Origin: Lycium barbarum
Lineage: Eukaryota > Streptophyta > Magnoliopsida > Solanales > Solanaceae
Length of the DNA: 64,000 nucleotides
Reading direction: 5' to 3'
NCBI RefSeq assembly: GCF_019175385.1
Contig: NC_083341.1
Location: 23,196,203 to 23,260,202 of the forward strand
Positions 34,580 through 45,608 of the stretch are shown piece by piece. The notes under the pieces are model-generated. The model saw only the letters and a list, made by a program, of their open reading frames with translations, searched no databases and was not told the origin of the DNA. Numbering within the stretch: the first letter of the stretch is position 1; each line of letters begins with the position of its first letter. Position numbers and translations under genes: made by a program.

Positions 34580-36819
34580 TAAAACGTCCATGCATCGGGA
34601 CTATGTTTGCTAACCATGTCGGGCAGGGTGTCACTTCCACAACTCCCGACTGAATCTGTTTCTCGACTTCTTCTTTGATTTTGATACTGACATTGGGCTT
34701 AGGCTATCTGATTTTTTGCTTTACTGGGGCGAATCCCTCTAGAATTGGCAACCTATGAGCAAAAATGTCTGTACTCAAACCCGGCATATAGGCGTATGAC
34801 CCAGCAAAAACATCTTCTTTCACCAGACTTTGATACCTTTATTTCTCAGGTTCTATCAAATGTACACTTATCCTGGTTTCTCGAACCATTTCCTAGATTA
34901 ACTGCCTCTGTTTCCTCTAGGTTTGGTTTTGGTCTATTTTCATATTCCTCTTTAACATCTATCAACCTTTCTGGTTCAATTATCTCTTCTTCTTGATCTT
35001 TGCTTTGTTTGTCATCGTTCTTAATTGTTTCGTAACATATAATGACATTATTTGTGGTTTTTGTGTTATTATTGTAAAGCAAAGTATATACACACGTAAT
35101 AAGGAAGTGTAAAAGCATGAACAGCTGGTAAGCCGGGCCATGAAGCTGGCTTTCGTCATTTTTTTTATAGTGAGGATTCTTTCTACTACAAGATGAACAA
35201 AAGGGTAGAAGTCTATCCACTTGATATTTCTCCTGGTTCAGCATGATGAATCTCCAGTGCTTCAAAGTATTCTTCAATGATGGCTACACATTCCTCTTCC
35301 CAAAACAGCGTTCTTAAACCCTCTTTTGGATCCTCGCCGCTGTAACTCAATGGGCATGCGGTGAAGGACTGATATAGACATGGAAATGGCTTTCTCATTT
35401 TAACAGGACCTGTTGGTCCATGTTCTGCTTCTTCTTCTTGTGCCTCACACGGCTTGTAACCAACCCCAAATCGATATTTCCTATTTTCGATAGTTACTGG
35501 TTTTCTAATTCCTTGTAAGTTCATTCCCAGACCTTTCTCAGGCTCGAACTCGTTTCTTATCATAGTCGTGGCAACCATTTTGTAGACTGGTGGCATAGGG
35601 ATATCCTCATCATCCCCCCTGCGACCTAACATGGCTAATTCAACGGTGTGAAAATAAGTATCGCTTGGTAATTTTTCTATGTCCGGTACTGAATTGTACA
35701 GATAGTTATGTATACTTCCTTTACTGCGAATCACAACTTCTTGATCATCCCAGATGAATTTGAGAGATTGATGCAATGAAGACGCTACAACCCCAGCGGC
35801 GTGCAACCAAGGTCGTCCCAATAATAAGTTATAACTTGTTTTGATATCTATGATAATGAACTCTACAACGAACTCTGCGGGAACCATTTGTATGTGCAGA
35901 TCTATTTCTCCAATTGGATCACTGGTTGCGTCATCATAAGCTTTTATATTTGTTCGACTCTGGCGAATTTTGCCTACATCATATCCAAGCTGTTTCAAAG
36001 TCATCACAGGGCATACATTCAACCCAGCCCCTCCATCAATCAGCACTTGAGGGATAATCTTATCGCGACATTTGGCTGTTATGTGTAAGGCCTTGTTGTG
36101 GGTCTTACCCTCGCTCGTACAACATGCCCTATAATCTCGGCCAATGTTTCACTTGTAGTGCCAGGGAGTACTTGGACTTCTTCTAAAGCTTTAATTAAGG
36201 CTAAGAGATATTGAGACGAACTGAGTAATAATGACATTACTGATATCCTGGAAGGAGTTTTATGCAAGTGCTCAACAATCAAATAATCCTTGACTGGCAT
36301 TTGCCTCAAAAAAATTTCAGCTTCATCTTCAGTGATTGGTCTTTTCTGAGGATTTTCGTGACGTGACACTTTGAGTACGGGCTCTTCTGGAGCGTGACAC
36401 CTTCCAGATCTGGTCATACCCTGAACCACAGTGGCTACCTCTTTTCCTTTGACCATTATCAGGTGCGGTGATGTGATCACAAAAGGTTCATTCTCAATTG
36501 GCCTTGATGTTTTGAGTACGAATGGCTCATTCGGAATTCGAGCAATTGTTTAGGGATATTTGAGCACGAAGGGCTCTTTCTTGGCTACAGCAGATGACTG
36601 GACATCTCAGATTTCCTTTTCATGGGCCTTAACACTTCTTTTTGCTCTTGTAAGAACAACGAGGCTTTTCAATCCTTCATTATCTGGACAAATGATTGCA
36701 GGGCTCTCTTCCCATTCATCACCTCTTTCTATCATGTGAATTTGATTCCCTCCATGCTTCGGGAGAGGATTTGTGTCCATATTTGGAGGTGTTGGCTCCA
36801 GGATAAGCTCATGATTGTC
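34580..36819 (-). pseudogene. Element G protease and start of reverse transcriptase
   Basis: Read right to left. A C-rich/His motif near 36830 is followed by KIQ-type linker, then a segment with repeated NEPFV(L/I) words (36450-36560). The aspartic protease is next: LIDGGAGLNVCP with Asp at 36035-36037, then YNLLLGRPWLHAAGVV and SSLHQSLKFIW. This is the form seen in Ogre/Tat elements (N-C-P after the active site). A long linker (KGLGMNLQGI, GVGYKP, LYQSF) follows. The sequence then reaches the RT entrance (about 34620-34760): MPGLSTDI, HRLPI, PVKQK and KIKEEVEKQ ending TWLANIVP. There coding similarity stops, before any polymerase motif. Stops near 36079, 34846 and 34725 and one or more shifts make it a pseudogene. 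Confidence 0.82.
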
Positions 36820-38478
36820 AATCATATCTTATAGCTAGTGCCTTAGGTTTATGCAATATTCGGTTGTATGGCAAACTTTAAAATGATTGGCACAAGTGAA
36901 ATCTGGCCTGTACCATCGATCTTTGGGGTTAGCAGGTTTTGGTGGAACAACATTCATCCGACCGGCGTCTCTTAGTTTGGCAAACAAACTAGCCGTTGAC
37001 TCTGGTAAAGGAGTGAATACTCTTGAGATTTCTTTTGGGGCGCCTCATAGCTTGCTGGTGGAGGCTAGTTTTGAAAAGTCTGATTTTGTGGAGCTTGGTT
37101 ACTGGGTGCTGGCATTTGATAATTTAGTTGTGGAGCTTGGTTGCTAGGTTATGGTATTTGGTAATTTGGTTGGGGAGCTTGGTAGCCAGGTTATGCGTAG
37201 CACACACACGTCTGACTATATTGGGGCAAAGTGGTTATATAGCTATTTGGTGGAGGCGATTGGTAGTTGTCTTGATTTTTGTGGGTTATCTCTTTTCCTT
37301 GTCTTTTTGGGCTAGTAGCTCTAGAAATATAAGCTACATCTTCTTTCTTCTTTTTACCGCTAGTGGCGCCAGACACACCTGATCTTCGATGTCTTCCCCA
37401 ACGACGACTAAATCTGCAAAGGAGCTCCCTTTCATAGTTATCATTTTTTCAAAACAATCGGCTTCTTGGTACCGTAGAAATGCAGCTACCAGCTTAGCTT
37501 CATAGGTGGTAGCACATGCACCTCCTCTTCTCTCCAATGACTGGCATATTCTCTGTAGGTTTCGGTCGATTTCTGACAGATTTTCTCCAATGAGAAGCAA
37601 TCGAACACATTTTCAACATTGAAGCGGAATCTCTCCATAAATGTACTCTCAATCTCCTCTCATGCCTTCCATCGACTGATGTCTTGTGATATAAACCACT
37701 CCATAGCTCTTCCTGATAGACTTCGACTGAATAATCTCATGAGCAAAGCGTTGTTTCCACCACTCCCGACCAACTGGTCACAATAGGCTCTCAAGTGAGC
37801 CCCGAGATTGCACGACCCATTAAAATGGTCGAATTTGAGAATTTTGAAACCTTCTGGTAAACCCAAGTCTGGATGTATGCACAAATCAGAGTATCTTAGC
37901 CTTTCTTTCTTCTTAGAGCCCTGCTCTAGTTCAGCAATTTTCTTCCCCATCTCTTTCTCGATTTTGTCTATTCTAACCTCAAAGAACATTTCCATGTTCT
38001 CCAGTTCTGGCGAGGAGTCAATATGGGTGATATGATTTTGAAAAGTAACAATTGGTTGCATGGTGCGGGTTTTAGGAGTTCCTGTTGCCCGAGGAGTTTG
38101 ATAAGCGTTTGGGTTGTGAGATGCTGTGGCATGAGCGAGTATTTGGAAAGCTGGTGTTTGGTGGAAGGAATTCCCCACATGGGTGGTGCTTCAGTGCGGT
38201 GGAGTTTGAAAAGTAGTTCCAGTCTGAGTTTGTGGAAAATGGCTAGGGATTGGTAAGTCTAAATTTGGGAAAGTGGGTGCAGGCCTTCTAGCCTCAGTAT
38301 TTGTAGCATTTTCTTTTTTGGCCCTGAGGCGGGCTGCTTCTTCTCTAGCTTCAACTAATTGCCTTATTAGCAGGTTAATGGCCTTTTCCAAAGGTATTCC
38401 AGCTATGTCAGCTGTTGGGGTACCCTTGACTAAGGCAGTTCTGTTCTAGTTGTTATTTGATGGCGGAGTCTCAGACAT
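36820..38478 (-). pseudogene. Element G gag (Ogre/Tat type)
   Basis: Start ATG at 38478 (MSETPPSNN), with a TAG ten codons later. A short coiled-coil-like helix follows (KAINLLIRQLVEAREEAARL), then Pro/Thr-rich sequence. Next is the Ogre capsid signature: RYSDLCIHPDLGLPEGFKI, HLRAYCDQLVG and RAMEWFISQD, and after a frameshift RFRFNVE. LAAFLRYQEADCFEKM and a Pro/Gln-rich tail (YQMPAPSNQAPQ-type repeats near 37080-37200) follow. It ends in a decayed C-x2-H...H...C knuckle near 36830-36900. Domain order and wording match the second copy F, but the two are clearly diverged. Confidence 0.82.
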
Positions 38479-39108
38479 GTTTTCTTCTTGTGTAGGGTTT
38501 AAGGATGCTGCAGCAGCTTTTGATCGAGTAACTGGTGCCAGCAAATCGACCACCTGTCTATAAGAGAAAATAACTCAAAGGCTCCCAAGTTAGTGTTAGT
38601 TTAGGCACAAAATACAAAACATCACATTGTTCGCAGTTTATAGCACATAGATTCGTATATCTTATTTCAACTCTTGATTGATTTACATTCCGTGGGTATC
38701 TTGGTCGTTTTGTGTTTTTAGGGACATTGATTTTTCGGTAAGTGGTCTTGATGGTTGATTTGCTTCTACCCGTCCTGTATTAAGAGGGATTTTTATTTTT
38801 TATCATAAAAGGACCGAGTCTTAAATAGATTGCCTACGTATCCCACCAAGAGGAAATCAGGTCCGTCCGTATCTCAGGAATACACAGAAATTTTTTTTCC
38901 TATGCTACCCGAAACTTAATTTTCTCCCCTGACCAGGCCTTATGTAGGCTTCCCACGTATCCCCAGCGGAACATCAGGTCGGCGTGGTTCCATTTACATA
39001 AAAGGGAAAGGGATATTCCTCTTAATTGAAAGCAGTAAAGGGATACTTAGATTTTTCTACCCAACCAATGCTAGGCAACTTTTCATTGTCCCCTCATCTT
39101 CATCTTCT
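38479..39108 (-). other. Element G 5' untranslated region fragment
   Basis: Non-coding sequence upstream of G gag. It has two phrases of the type TGCCTACGTATCCC...GAAATCAGGTC (38830-38865 and about 38945-38975), a motif common in Ogre-like leader regions of Solanaceae by memory. No LTR or primer site of G remains on this side; the LINE fragment begins at its right end. Confidence 0.5.
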
Positions 39109-39628
39109 ATGCCCCAGTACGGAGGTGTTAGAGATTGGCCATCGATGGTTTCAGAAGAGGTAGGGGTAGGCCGAAGAAGTATTGGGGAGAGGTGATTAGA
39201 CATGACATGGCGCAGTTACAGCTTACCGAGGACATAACCTTCGATAGGAGGGTATGGAGGGCTCAGATTAGGGTAGAAGGCTAGTAGATAGTCTCGTTTA
39301 CCCTTTCATATTAGTAGTCGTATTATCGCGCTATAATTATTTAATTCATTCATTCATTGCGATTTGAATTTTGCTAATATTTGTTATTTCCTGTACTTTG
39401 ATTATGTTATTTTATCTGTCATAGATACTATTAGCTGCTTTCGTTATTTTCATTTCCATATTGTTTTGAATTTCATGGCCTTATCTGACCTCTTTTATAC
39501 ATTCTATTGAGCCGAGGGTCTTTCCAAAATAGTCGTCTTACTTTGGTAGGAATAAGGTCTGCGTACACTCTACCCTCCCCAGACCCCACGTGTGGGATTT
39601 CACTGGGTTGTTGTTGTTGTTGTTGGTT
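39109..39628 (+). mobile_element. 5'-truncated RTE-type LINE (Solanaceae type)
   Basis: It keeps only the C-terminal end of the LINE polyprotein. That end reads APVRRC, a stop at the next codon, then RLAIDGFRRGRGRPKKYWGE, VIRHDMAQLQLTED and RRVWRAQIRVEG, with the natural TAG at 39282-39284. The 3' untranslated part follows, containing GGTCTGCGTACACTCTACCC and CCAGACCCCA. The end is a (TTG)n tail at 39606-39628, typical of RTE elements that end in short tandem repeats rather than poly-A. Severe 5' truncation is the rule for LINE insertions. No target duplication is clear by eye. Confidence 0.9.
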
Positions 39629-39639
39629 GTTTATGACTA

Positions 39640-40759
39640 ATTACTAACTAATTTCTTTGGATTGTAATATATAGTAAAAGAAACCAAGGTACCGCCAGAT
39701 AAATGCAATGCTTAGGGTTCTAATATGATATACGTCTAATGGATCGTTGTATGAGTGCACTTAATCTCTAATAGAGTTCCTAATATTTCTCAATAGTTAA
39801 GAACAATATCTCTTTATGATTTTCCCAAATACAAAAGAGTTTATATGAAAAACGATTAATCATGCCAAGTAAATTCCTCTTAATCCTAAGTGAATTTATT
39901 AAACAAGGTTTAAAGCCTTGAGTTCTTGTTATTAGTTCCTACTAAACCCTAATTATTTTCCAAATATATCAAGGTTTATGCTATAAGTTAATGTTTGCAA
40001 CCATCAACTAACAATGAATAATGAATAACTAACAAATCCTATCAACCCATTATGTATATATCACAACTAGAAACCCATGCACAAAACACCTATCCTTGGG
40101 TCCACAACCTTAGTAGGGAATTTAGCTACTCATGGAATTGATAAAAACGCAAGACGTTATAATTGTTGTTTGAACTTACAAAGAGTATTGAAGATAAATG
40201 AAATAGAATAGTCTTGAAACCCTTGAAAAGTACTAAGAACTCAAAAGTGCTCAATACAAGTCTTAAACTCAAGATGTCTGAAAATTAAAATCCTATCAGG
40301 TATTTATACAAACAATAACTCGAAATTAATAAACTAGTCCTGTCCTAGGTCGGCTTGCAACTCGACCGGCCGTCTTTGCACATTGACGGTATCGTCGAGT
40401 AACGATGGTGCACTTTGACGGTCTGATGACAAAATCAAGCTGTAGAACCTCAATCGTCGATCATGTTGACGGTCTATCAACCTTCCCGTCCTTTTGCATC
40501 AATTTTGCACAGTCTCTGAACTTTCACTCAAGGCAGATTGACGACATGCATGACGGACCTTCGATCTTGTTGACGGTCCGTACAAGTGCATAACAGTGCC
40601 TTGTCTTCAAAATTCCTTGTTTCCAACTATTTTGCATTTCAACTTCTAAATACCTGCAACATACACAAAACACATCAAATTGACAAAAACTCACTTGAAA
40701 AAAAGTAAAACTTAGAGATAAAAAGCATCAAATGTGGCATAATTTCACGGCACATCAAT
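39640..40759 (-). repeat. Athila-like LTR remnant, reverse orientation
   Basis: Read on the reverse strand it starts TGATGTGCCGTGAAATTATGCC and passes a segment with GACGG(T/A)CCGT palindromes (40350-40590). It then continues through AT-rich sequence with CAAGGCTTTAAACCTTG, an inverted-repeat phrase, near 39905. Wording resembles Athila-type gypsy LTRs. No gag, pol or primer site adjoins it. Its left end is cut by the LINE tail. Confidence 0.5.
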
Positions 40760-41071
40760 GACATTTTCGGTCTTTATTACAATTTCTACTGAAAAGGCAA
40801 GACAAAGTAAAATTAGGTTTATTATTGTTCATTATGCGTGGTTAGTTAGAAAACTTTCATTATTATTATCCGATAAGGATAGCAGTTTTATATAGATTGA
40901 GGCTTTTCATTAATTCAAGAGTAATTGGTTACAAACTGTGGTCCTAGTTTGGAACAACATCGGACCATTTCCATTTTTTAACATTATGAAGTAATTTAGA
41001 AAAGGAAATTATTTGGGCCTCGGCCGATGTTGCCGCTTTTTAGCAATAGATTTTAAGGAAAACCCATCTCC
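40760..41071 (-). other. Non-coding stretch downstream of F protease
   Basis: AT-rich, no domain visible. By position it would hold the start of F's reverse transcriptase, but no RT motif can be found in any frame, so F is truncated here. Confidence 0.45.
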
Positions 41072-42172
41072 CTACCGAGGAGCCAGTAGGGGATTAGATG
41101 TCCAATTGTTCAAGCATTCTCCTGTCCTTAGAATGTATATGGCGAGCGTTTCCTTTCTTTCCTCAATGATCGTGTAGCATCCCTCTTCTTGAAACAGTGA
41201 CTCGAGACCCTTATCAACTTCTTCTCCATTCGGCATTAGCATCTTTCTGGGAAATGACTGGTACAAACTCAGAATTGGTTGAGGTAGATTTACCGTTCTA
41301 GGTTCTCTCCTGATAGCCTTCGTGAGCTCGTCTTTTCCAGGAGTGTACCCTAGACCAAAGTAGTAATTTTCTTTTGGGATTGGCACAAGCTCTATTATCC
41401 CTTGAAGGTTTCTTCTCAAGCCTTTTCCCATTTGAAAATTGTTTCTCAGCATGGTGGAGGCAATCATTTTGTAGACTGCTGGCATTGATTTGTCATTCTC
41501 CCCTTCTGAATGGGTGGCTCCAACATATTCTACCATATGGAAATTCGATCTATGGGGACTCCCCTCAATCACCAGTATGATGTTGTAAGGATATTTCTGG
41601 GTATCCTTCTCAGCCACAATCGCAATTTCCTATTTGTGCCATTCAAGTTTTATGGCTTGGTGCAGAGTTGATGTTACTGCGCTGGTAAAATGTATCCAGT
41701 GTCTTCCCAAGAGCATGTTGTAGTTGGCCGTGATCGCCATGACTTGGAATTACGCTGTGAAAGAGGCAGGCCCAACTTGGATTTGTAGGTCTACTTTTCC
41801 CAGCGAATCACTTTGAGATCTATCAAACCCCCTGACATTTGTCCCATTTTGGCGGATTTTCCCCATGTCATAGCCGAGATGTGTTAATGTGGTGATGGGA
41901 CAGATGTTGAGGCCCAATCCATTGTCCAGTAGCACTCTCCATATTGCCTTACCGTGGTATTCCACAGTGATGTTGAGAGCTCTGTTATGGGTGGTTCCTT
42001 CCATTAGCAGTTCTTCTTTGGAGAAACAGATTTTATGTTCTCCGATGATGTAGGCTCCCAACCCAGCCAAGTCTTTGCTGCTCGTACTAGCTGGTACGTG
42101 TGCATCATCCAACACTCTCATGAGGGTCTGTCTGTGTGAAGAGGAGCTGGCAAGCAATGATAACACCGATAT
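41072..42172 (-). pseudogene. Element F protease and linker (Ogre/Tat type)
   Basis: The aspartic protease reads LLDNGLGLNICPITTL (about 41895-41940, reverse strand), then LGKVDLQIQVGP. After a stop near 41750 comes a YNMLLGRHWIH block (about 41690-41720), with TSTLHQAIKLEW following. The linker has KGLRRNLQGI, FGLGYTPGKD and LSLYQSF, matching G's linker block by block, and ends GECLNNWTSNPLLAPR before a stop at 41072. Stops and a gap separate the halves, so it is inactive. No polymerase follows. Confidence 0.8.
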
Positions 42173-44091
42173 TTATGCCGGTGTTTTCTTCAAATGTTCA
42201 ATGATGGAGTAGTTTTTTGGTTGCATACGCCGCCAGAAATCTTCAGCTTCTCCTTCGGTTATTGCTCTCTTTTAGGTGTTTTCTTTCTTTGCGGCATTCT
42301 GAGCCAGTTCTTTAGGAGTGCAATATCTCCCCGAGCAGGTCATGCCTTGAGCTATGGCTGCTTGCACAATGATTGGATCTTTGGGAGCAGGCGCAATTTG
42401 TTGTGTCGTCTAGGCTACTACGGGTGTTGGGACCAAAGTCCTGAACCCTAGTATAGCCTTTGGAGCTTTTGGCGTCGGGACCAAAACTTTGAATTTGGGG
42501 CGCTCCTGGAATATGAGGGAGGCTACTGTTTGTTCCCGAGATTTAACTGCTTTTGGGACCAATGCTCGGCAAGCTTCCCAATCCTTATCCCTTTCAATTA
42601 TATGGACCCCATTGTTCTCATGGTTGGGTAAGGATTTGTGTTCACATTGGGAGCTGCGATTTCCAAGATGATTTCCCTTTTGTCGATCTGATCCTGGATT
42701 TTATGTTTGAGATTTATGCAATCTTCTGCGCTGTGCCTATTTTCCCCTTAATGGTAGGCACAAGTCTGATCGGCCCTATAGAGCCTATTACCGGGTTGCG
42801 CTGGTTTCGGAGGGACCTTCTGGATTAGGCTCGCGGCTAATAATCTTTCAAAGAGCCGAGCTCTAGGCTCGAGGAGTGTTGTGAAATCTCTCATTGGCTT
42901 TCTCTCGAAAGCAAGACATGGAGCATTATATATTGGGGGCGGTGGTTGATTTTGTAGTTCAGAGGTGGATAAGCTTGTGGTGTGTTGTTTTGTGGTGGAC
43001 GGCAGTTTTGCTGAGGTGGTGGTTGATATGTTTGTTGTGGTGGTGCTTGGTAAGTAAGAGCGGATACACATACACTGGGCGAAGCTGTGTAGGCCGGTAC
43101 AGTAGTGGTGAAGCTTGGTTGTACATAATATACTGGTGATGGGTTGTAGGCAGGTGTGGAGTAATTTATGAGAGGCGGAGTTATGTGGGAGGATTGTGGT
43201 TCTTTTGGGCTTGGGTTCGGAATATGGGATATATTCGCCACGTCCTCTTTCTTCTTGTGAAAGATTCCTGGGGTGTCTTGTCCAGATGTCTTGTTGAAGA
43301 CACTTACGATTTTTCCAGATTTGAGACCATCTTCTATGGCCTATCCCATTTTGACCAATTCGGCAAATGGCTTTCCGACCATGGATAACATTCTGTCGTA
43401 GAAATTAGGTTCTTGAGACCGGATGAACACGAAGACCAGATCTCCCTCACACATTAGTGGTTGCACACGAGCTGCCTCGTCCCTCCATCTATTGGCGAAT
43501 ATCTTATAATTCTCGATCGACTTCTGTTTGACCTTCTCGAGATAATAGCGGTCGGGTACCGTTTCGACATAAAAGCGAAATCTCTCTATGAAGGATTCTG
43601 CCATGTCCTCCCAAGTAAGCCATTGGCTCATGTCTTGGGTTGCGAACCACTCAGGGATTTGCTAGTTAGACTACGACTGAATAGTCGCATAATTAAAGGT
43701 TTATTTTCTTAACCCCAACCAATTGGTCACAGTAGGAGCGGAGTTGCGCCTTGGGATTCCCTGTCCAATTAAACATTTCGAATTTTAGGATTTTGAACCC
43801 TTCTGGTAGGTCCAAGTCAGGGGGCATGCATAGGTCATCGTATCTTAGGCCTATAGCCTTTCTTGTAGACTTGTTGGATCTTTTCAAGAACTTCTCCATC
43901 TTCTTTTTTATATCTCTCTCACATTTATCCTGTTCGGCTCTCCAGACGTTCTCAATTTCCTCATAATGGTCTAGATCTTTATGCCATGGGGAGGATTCAT
44001 TCGGGATATTGGGAGTGAAAAAGGATACTTGGTGAGTGGGATGGTTGAGCGGGGCAATGGTGGTTTGCCCAATTGGGTGGGGCTGGAACAC
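42173..44091 (-). pseudogene. Element F gag (Ogre/Tat type)
   Basis: Read right to left: LRYDDLCMPPDLDLPEGFKI and AQLRSYCDQLVG (43700-43880), then WLTWEDMAESFIERFRF and NRWRDEAARVQPL (43400-43630). The tail is rich in Pro, Gln and Tyr (AYNPSPVYYVQ, PPQQTYQPPPQQ; 42900-43240). After it come ERLLAASLIQKVPP and a CAYH...-type zinc motif near 42700-42755, broken by a frameshift. A further segment (GMTCSGRYCTPKELAQ, near 42310-42350) links to the protease. Several stops and frame changes. Confidence 0.8.
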
Positions 44092-45250
44092 ATACTTGGT
44101 TTACCAGATGGTACAAGCAAAATTTCTTCCTGCTGGGCCCTAATGGTGCAGGCTCGTGGACAGGCTCCAATGGTCTGATCTTCCTTAATGTAGCCTGATT
44201 TGAGAAGATGCGGGCGTACGATTTCTCAAAGACTGTGAAATCATATCGCCAAATCTGGGTTCCAGCGGTGACCCCTTCTCCAGGGATAATAGGGTCATGG
44301 ATTAGTAGGGTGTACGGTCCCTACAAAGGCCCGATGATCCTATCATCAATCAAGCTGCAAATTCTCTTTCTTAATCTCAGGCATTCATTCAAGGTATGAC
44401 CTGCCTGATTGCGATGAAATGGGCACCTTTTGTAGGCATACACCAACTCGGGTGGTGGCAACCTGGCCCTAGTGGTTCAAGACATTCTCATGGCGATCAT
44501 CCTTTCGAATACCTCCTTACAGGTGACAGGCCGTGGGGCCACTCTGAATGGGGAAGAATAGGCTTTGAAGGCTATGCCCTACCAAGTATGTTTAGGAGGG
44601 TCTGTTCTCACAAAATTCTCTGACGCCATAGTAGAGGCCGCAGGTACTAGCACAGGTGAGGTGCGTAGAAGTCAGATCCCTCGTTGGTTGGGGAATAATA
44701 GTCAGATTCATTATTTACATCATTCTCTTCTTCTTGAAATTCGGGAAACATCTCAAATAGTTCCTTTTCTTCCTAGACCTTTACGTCGATAGGCTCAAAT
44801 TCTTCTTCCTCCATATCTTGAGGCTTTTCTTCTTCCTCTTCTGGCTCTTCCTCCTCTATGGGTTCTTCTTCCTCAATGAGTTTGGAGGCTTCCTATTGAG
44901 GCTCCGACTCTTCTTATGGATCTGATTCCATTACCCACGGGTCTAACCTAGCCCATTGGTCTTCATTCACTCCTTTTGGAGTCCCTTCTCTAGGCGTCAC
45001 AAGCTTTCTCTCTAAGGGTATATAATTCAGCATCAATTCTGTCACTTTTTCCGGGACATTCCCATAGTATTGCTCTTGGGGTATGCCTTCTGGCGATTTC
45101 CCAACTATATCCAGCAATCTTTCTACCTCCTCGATTTTCTTTCCTATTTCCCGGAGATGCTTTTCCATATGTAGCACCTTATTCTGTAGCATCTCAGCTG
45201 TCTCTCCTAAAGTCCACGCTTCCTACTCTCCTTGATTCGCCATTGTAAGT
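44092..45250 (-). pseudogene. Element F region between ORF1 and gag
   Basis: Three coding-like pieces on the reverse strand. First, 44914-45192 has a predicted coiled coil (HMEKHLREIGKKIEEVERLL) and a motif LNYIPLERKL. Second, 44770-44900 encodes a Glu-rich run. Third, 44380-44460 holds CPFHRNQAGHTLNECLRLRK, a C-x2-H...H...C arrangement like the knuckle normally found after gag. The frames are broken by stops. I recognise the style as Ogre ORF1/ORF2 boundary sequence but cannot name a domain for the first two pieces. Confidence 0.55.
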
Positions 45251-45608
45251 CAACCTTTAGTGGAGATAAATTCGGGTAAGTTTTAAGTCTCATGGTTTTT
45301 CTTTTGGGTATGTAGTTTAGATCATCAGACGAATTGTACTCAAGCTTTAATATATGATAACACACATAGCAAGTAAGCATGTGAAGCACGTAGCAAGCAA
45401 TCACGTAATTTGCAAATATTTATACTACTCGTGTTCCTAAGGCTTTTTTGAGCTAAGGCTTTCTTAATCATTTGAAACATGCAAGTGCCATTTGTGAAGA
45501 TGAACCATTTCCTCGAAAATCATCATTAGTTAATAAATAATAAAAATATCTTCCTCGAAGGGATTACAAAGATGATGAAGCTGATGGGGCTTATAATAAA
45601 GTAATAAA
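45251..45608 (-). other. Non-coding stretch between ORF1 and gag of F
   Basis: AT-rich with short repeated words (AAGTAAGCATGTGAAGCACG, AGCAAGCAATCACG). Nothing coding or structural seen; it may be the spacer or intron region of the Ogre-like element. Confidence 0.45.

Noticed and set aside
34441..34653. A 70-codon forward frame with a hydrophobic N-terminus (LLLLSLFQTSLA) like a signal peptide
   Set aside because: It overlaps the joint of G's truncated RT on the opposite strand and comes from a TTG/TTC-rich stretch; no homology or gene context.
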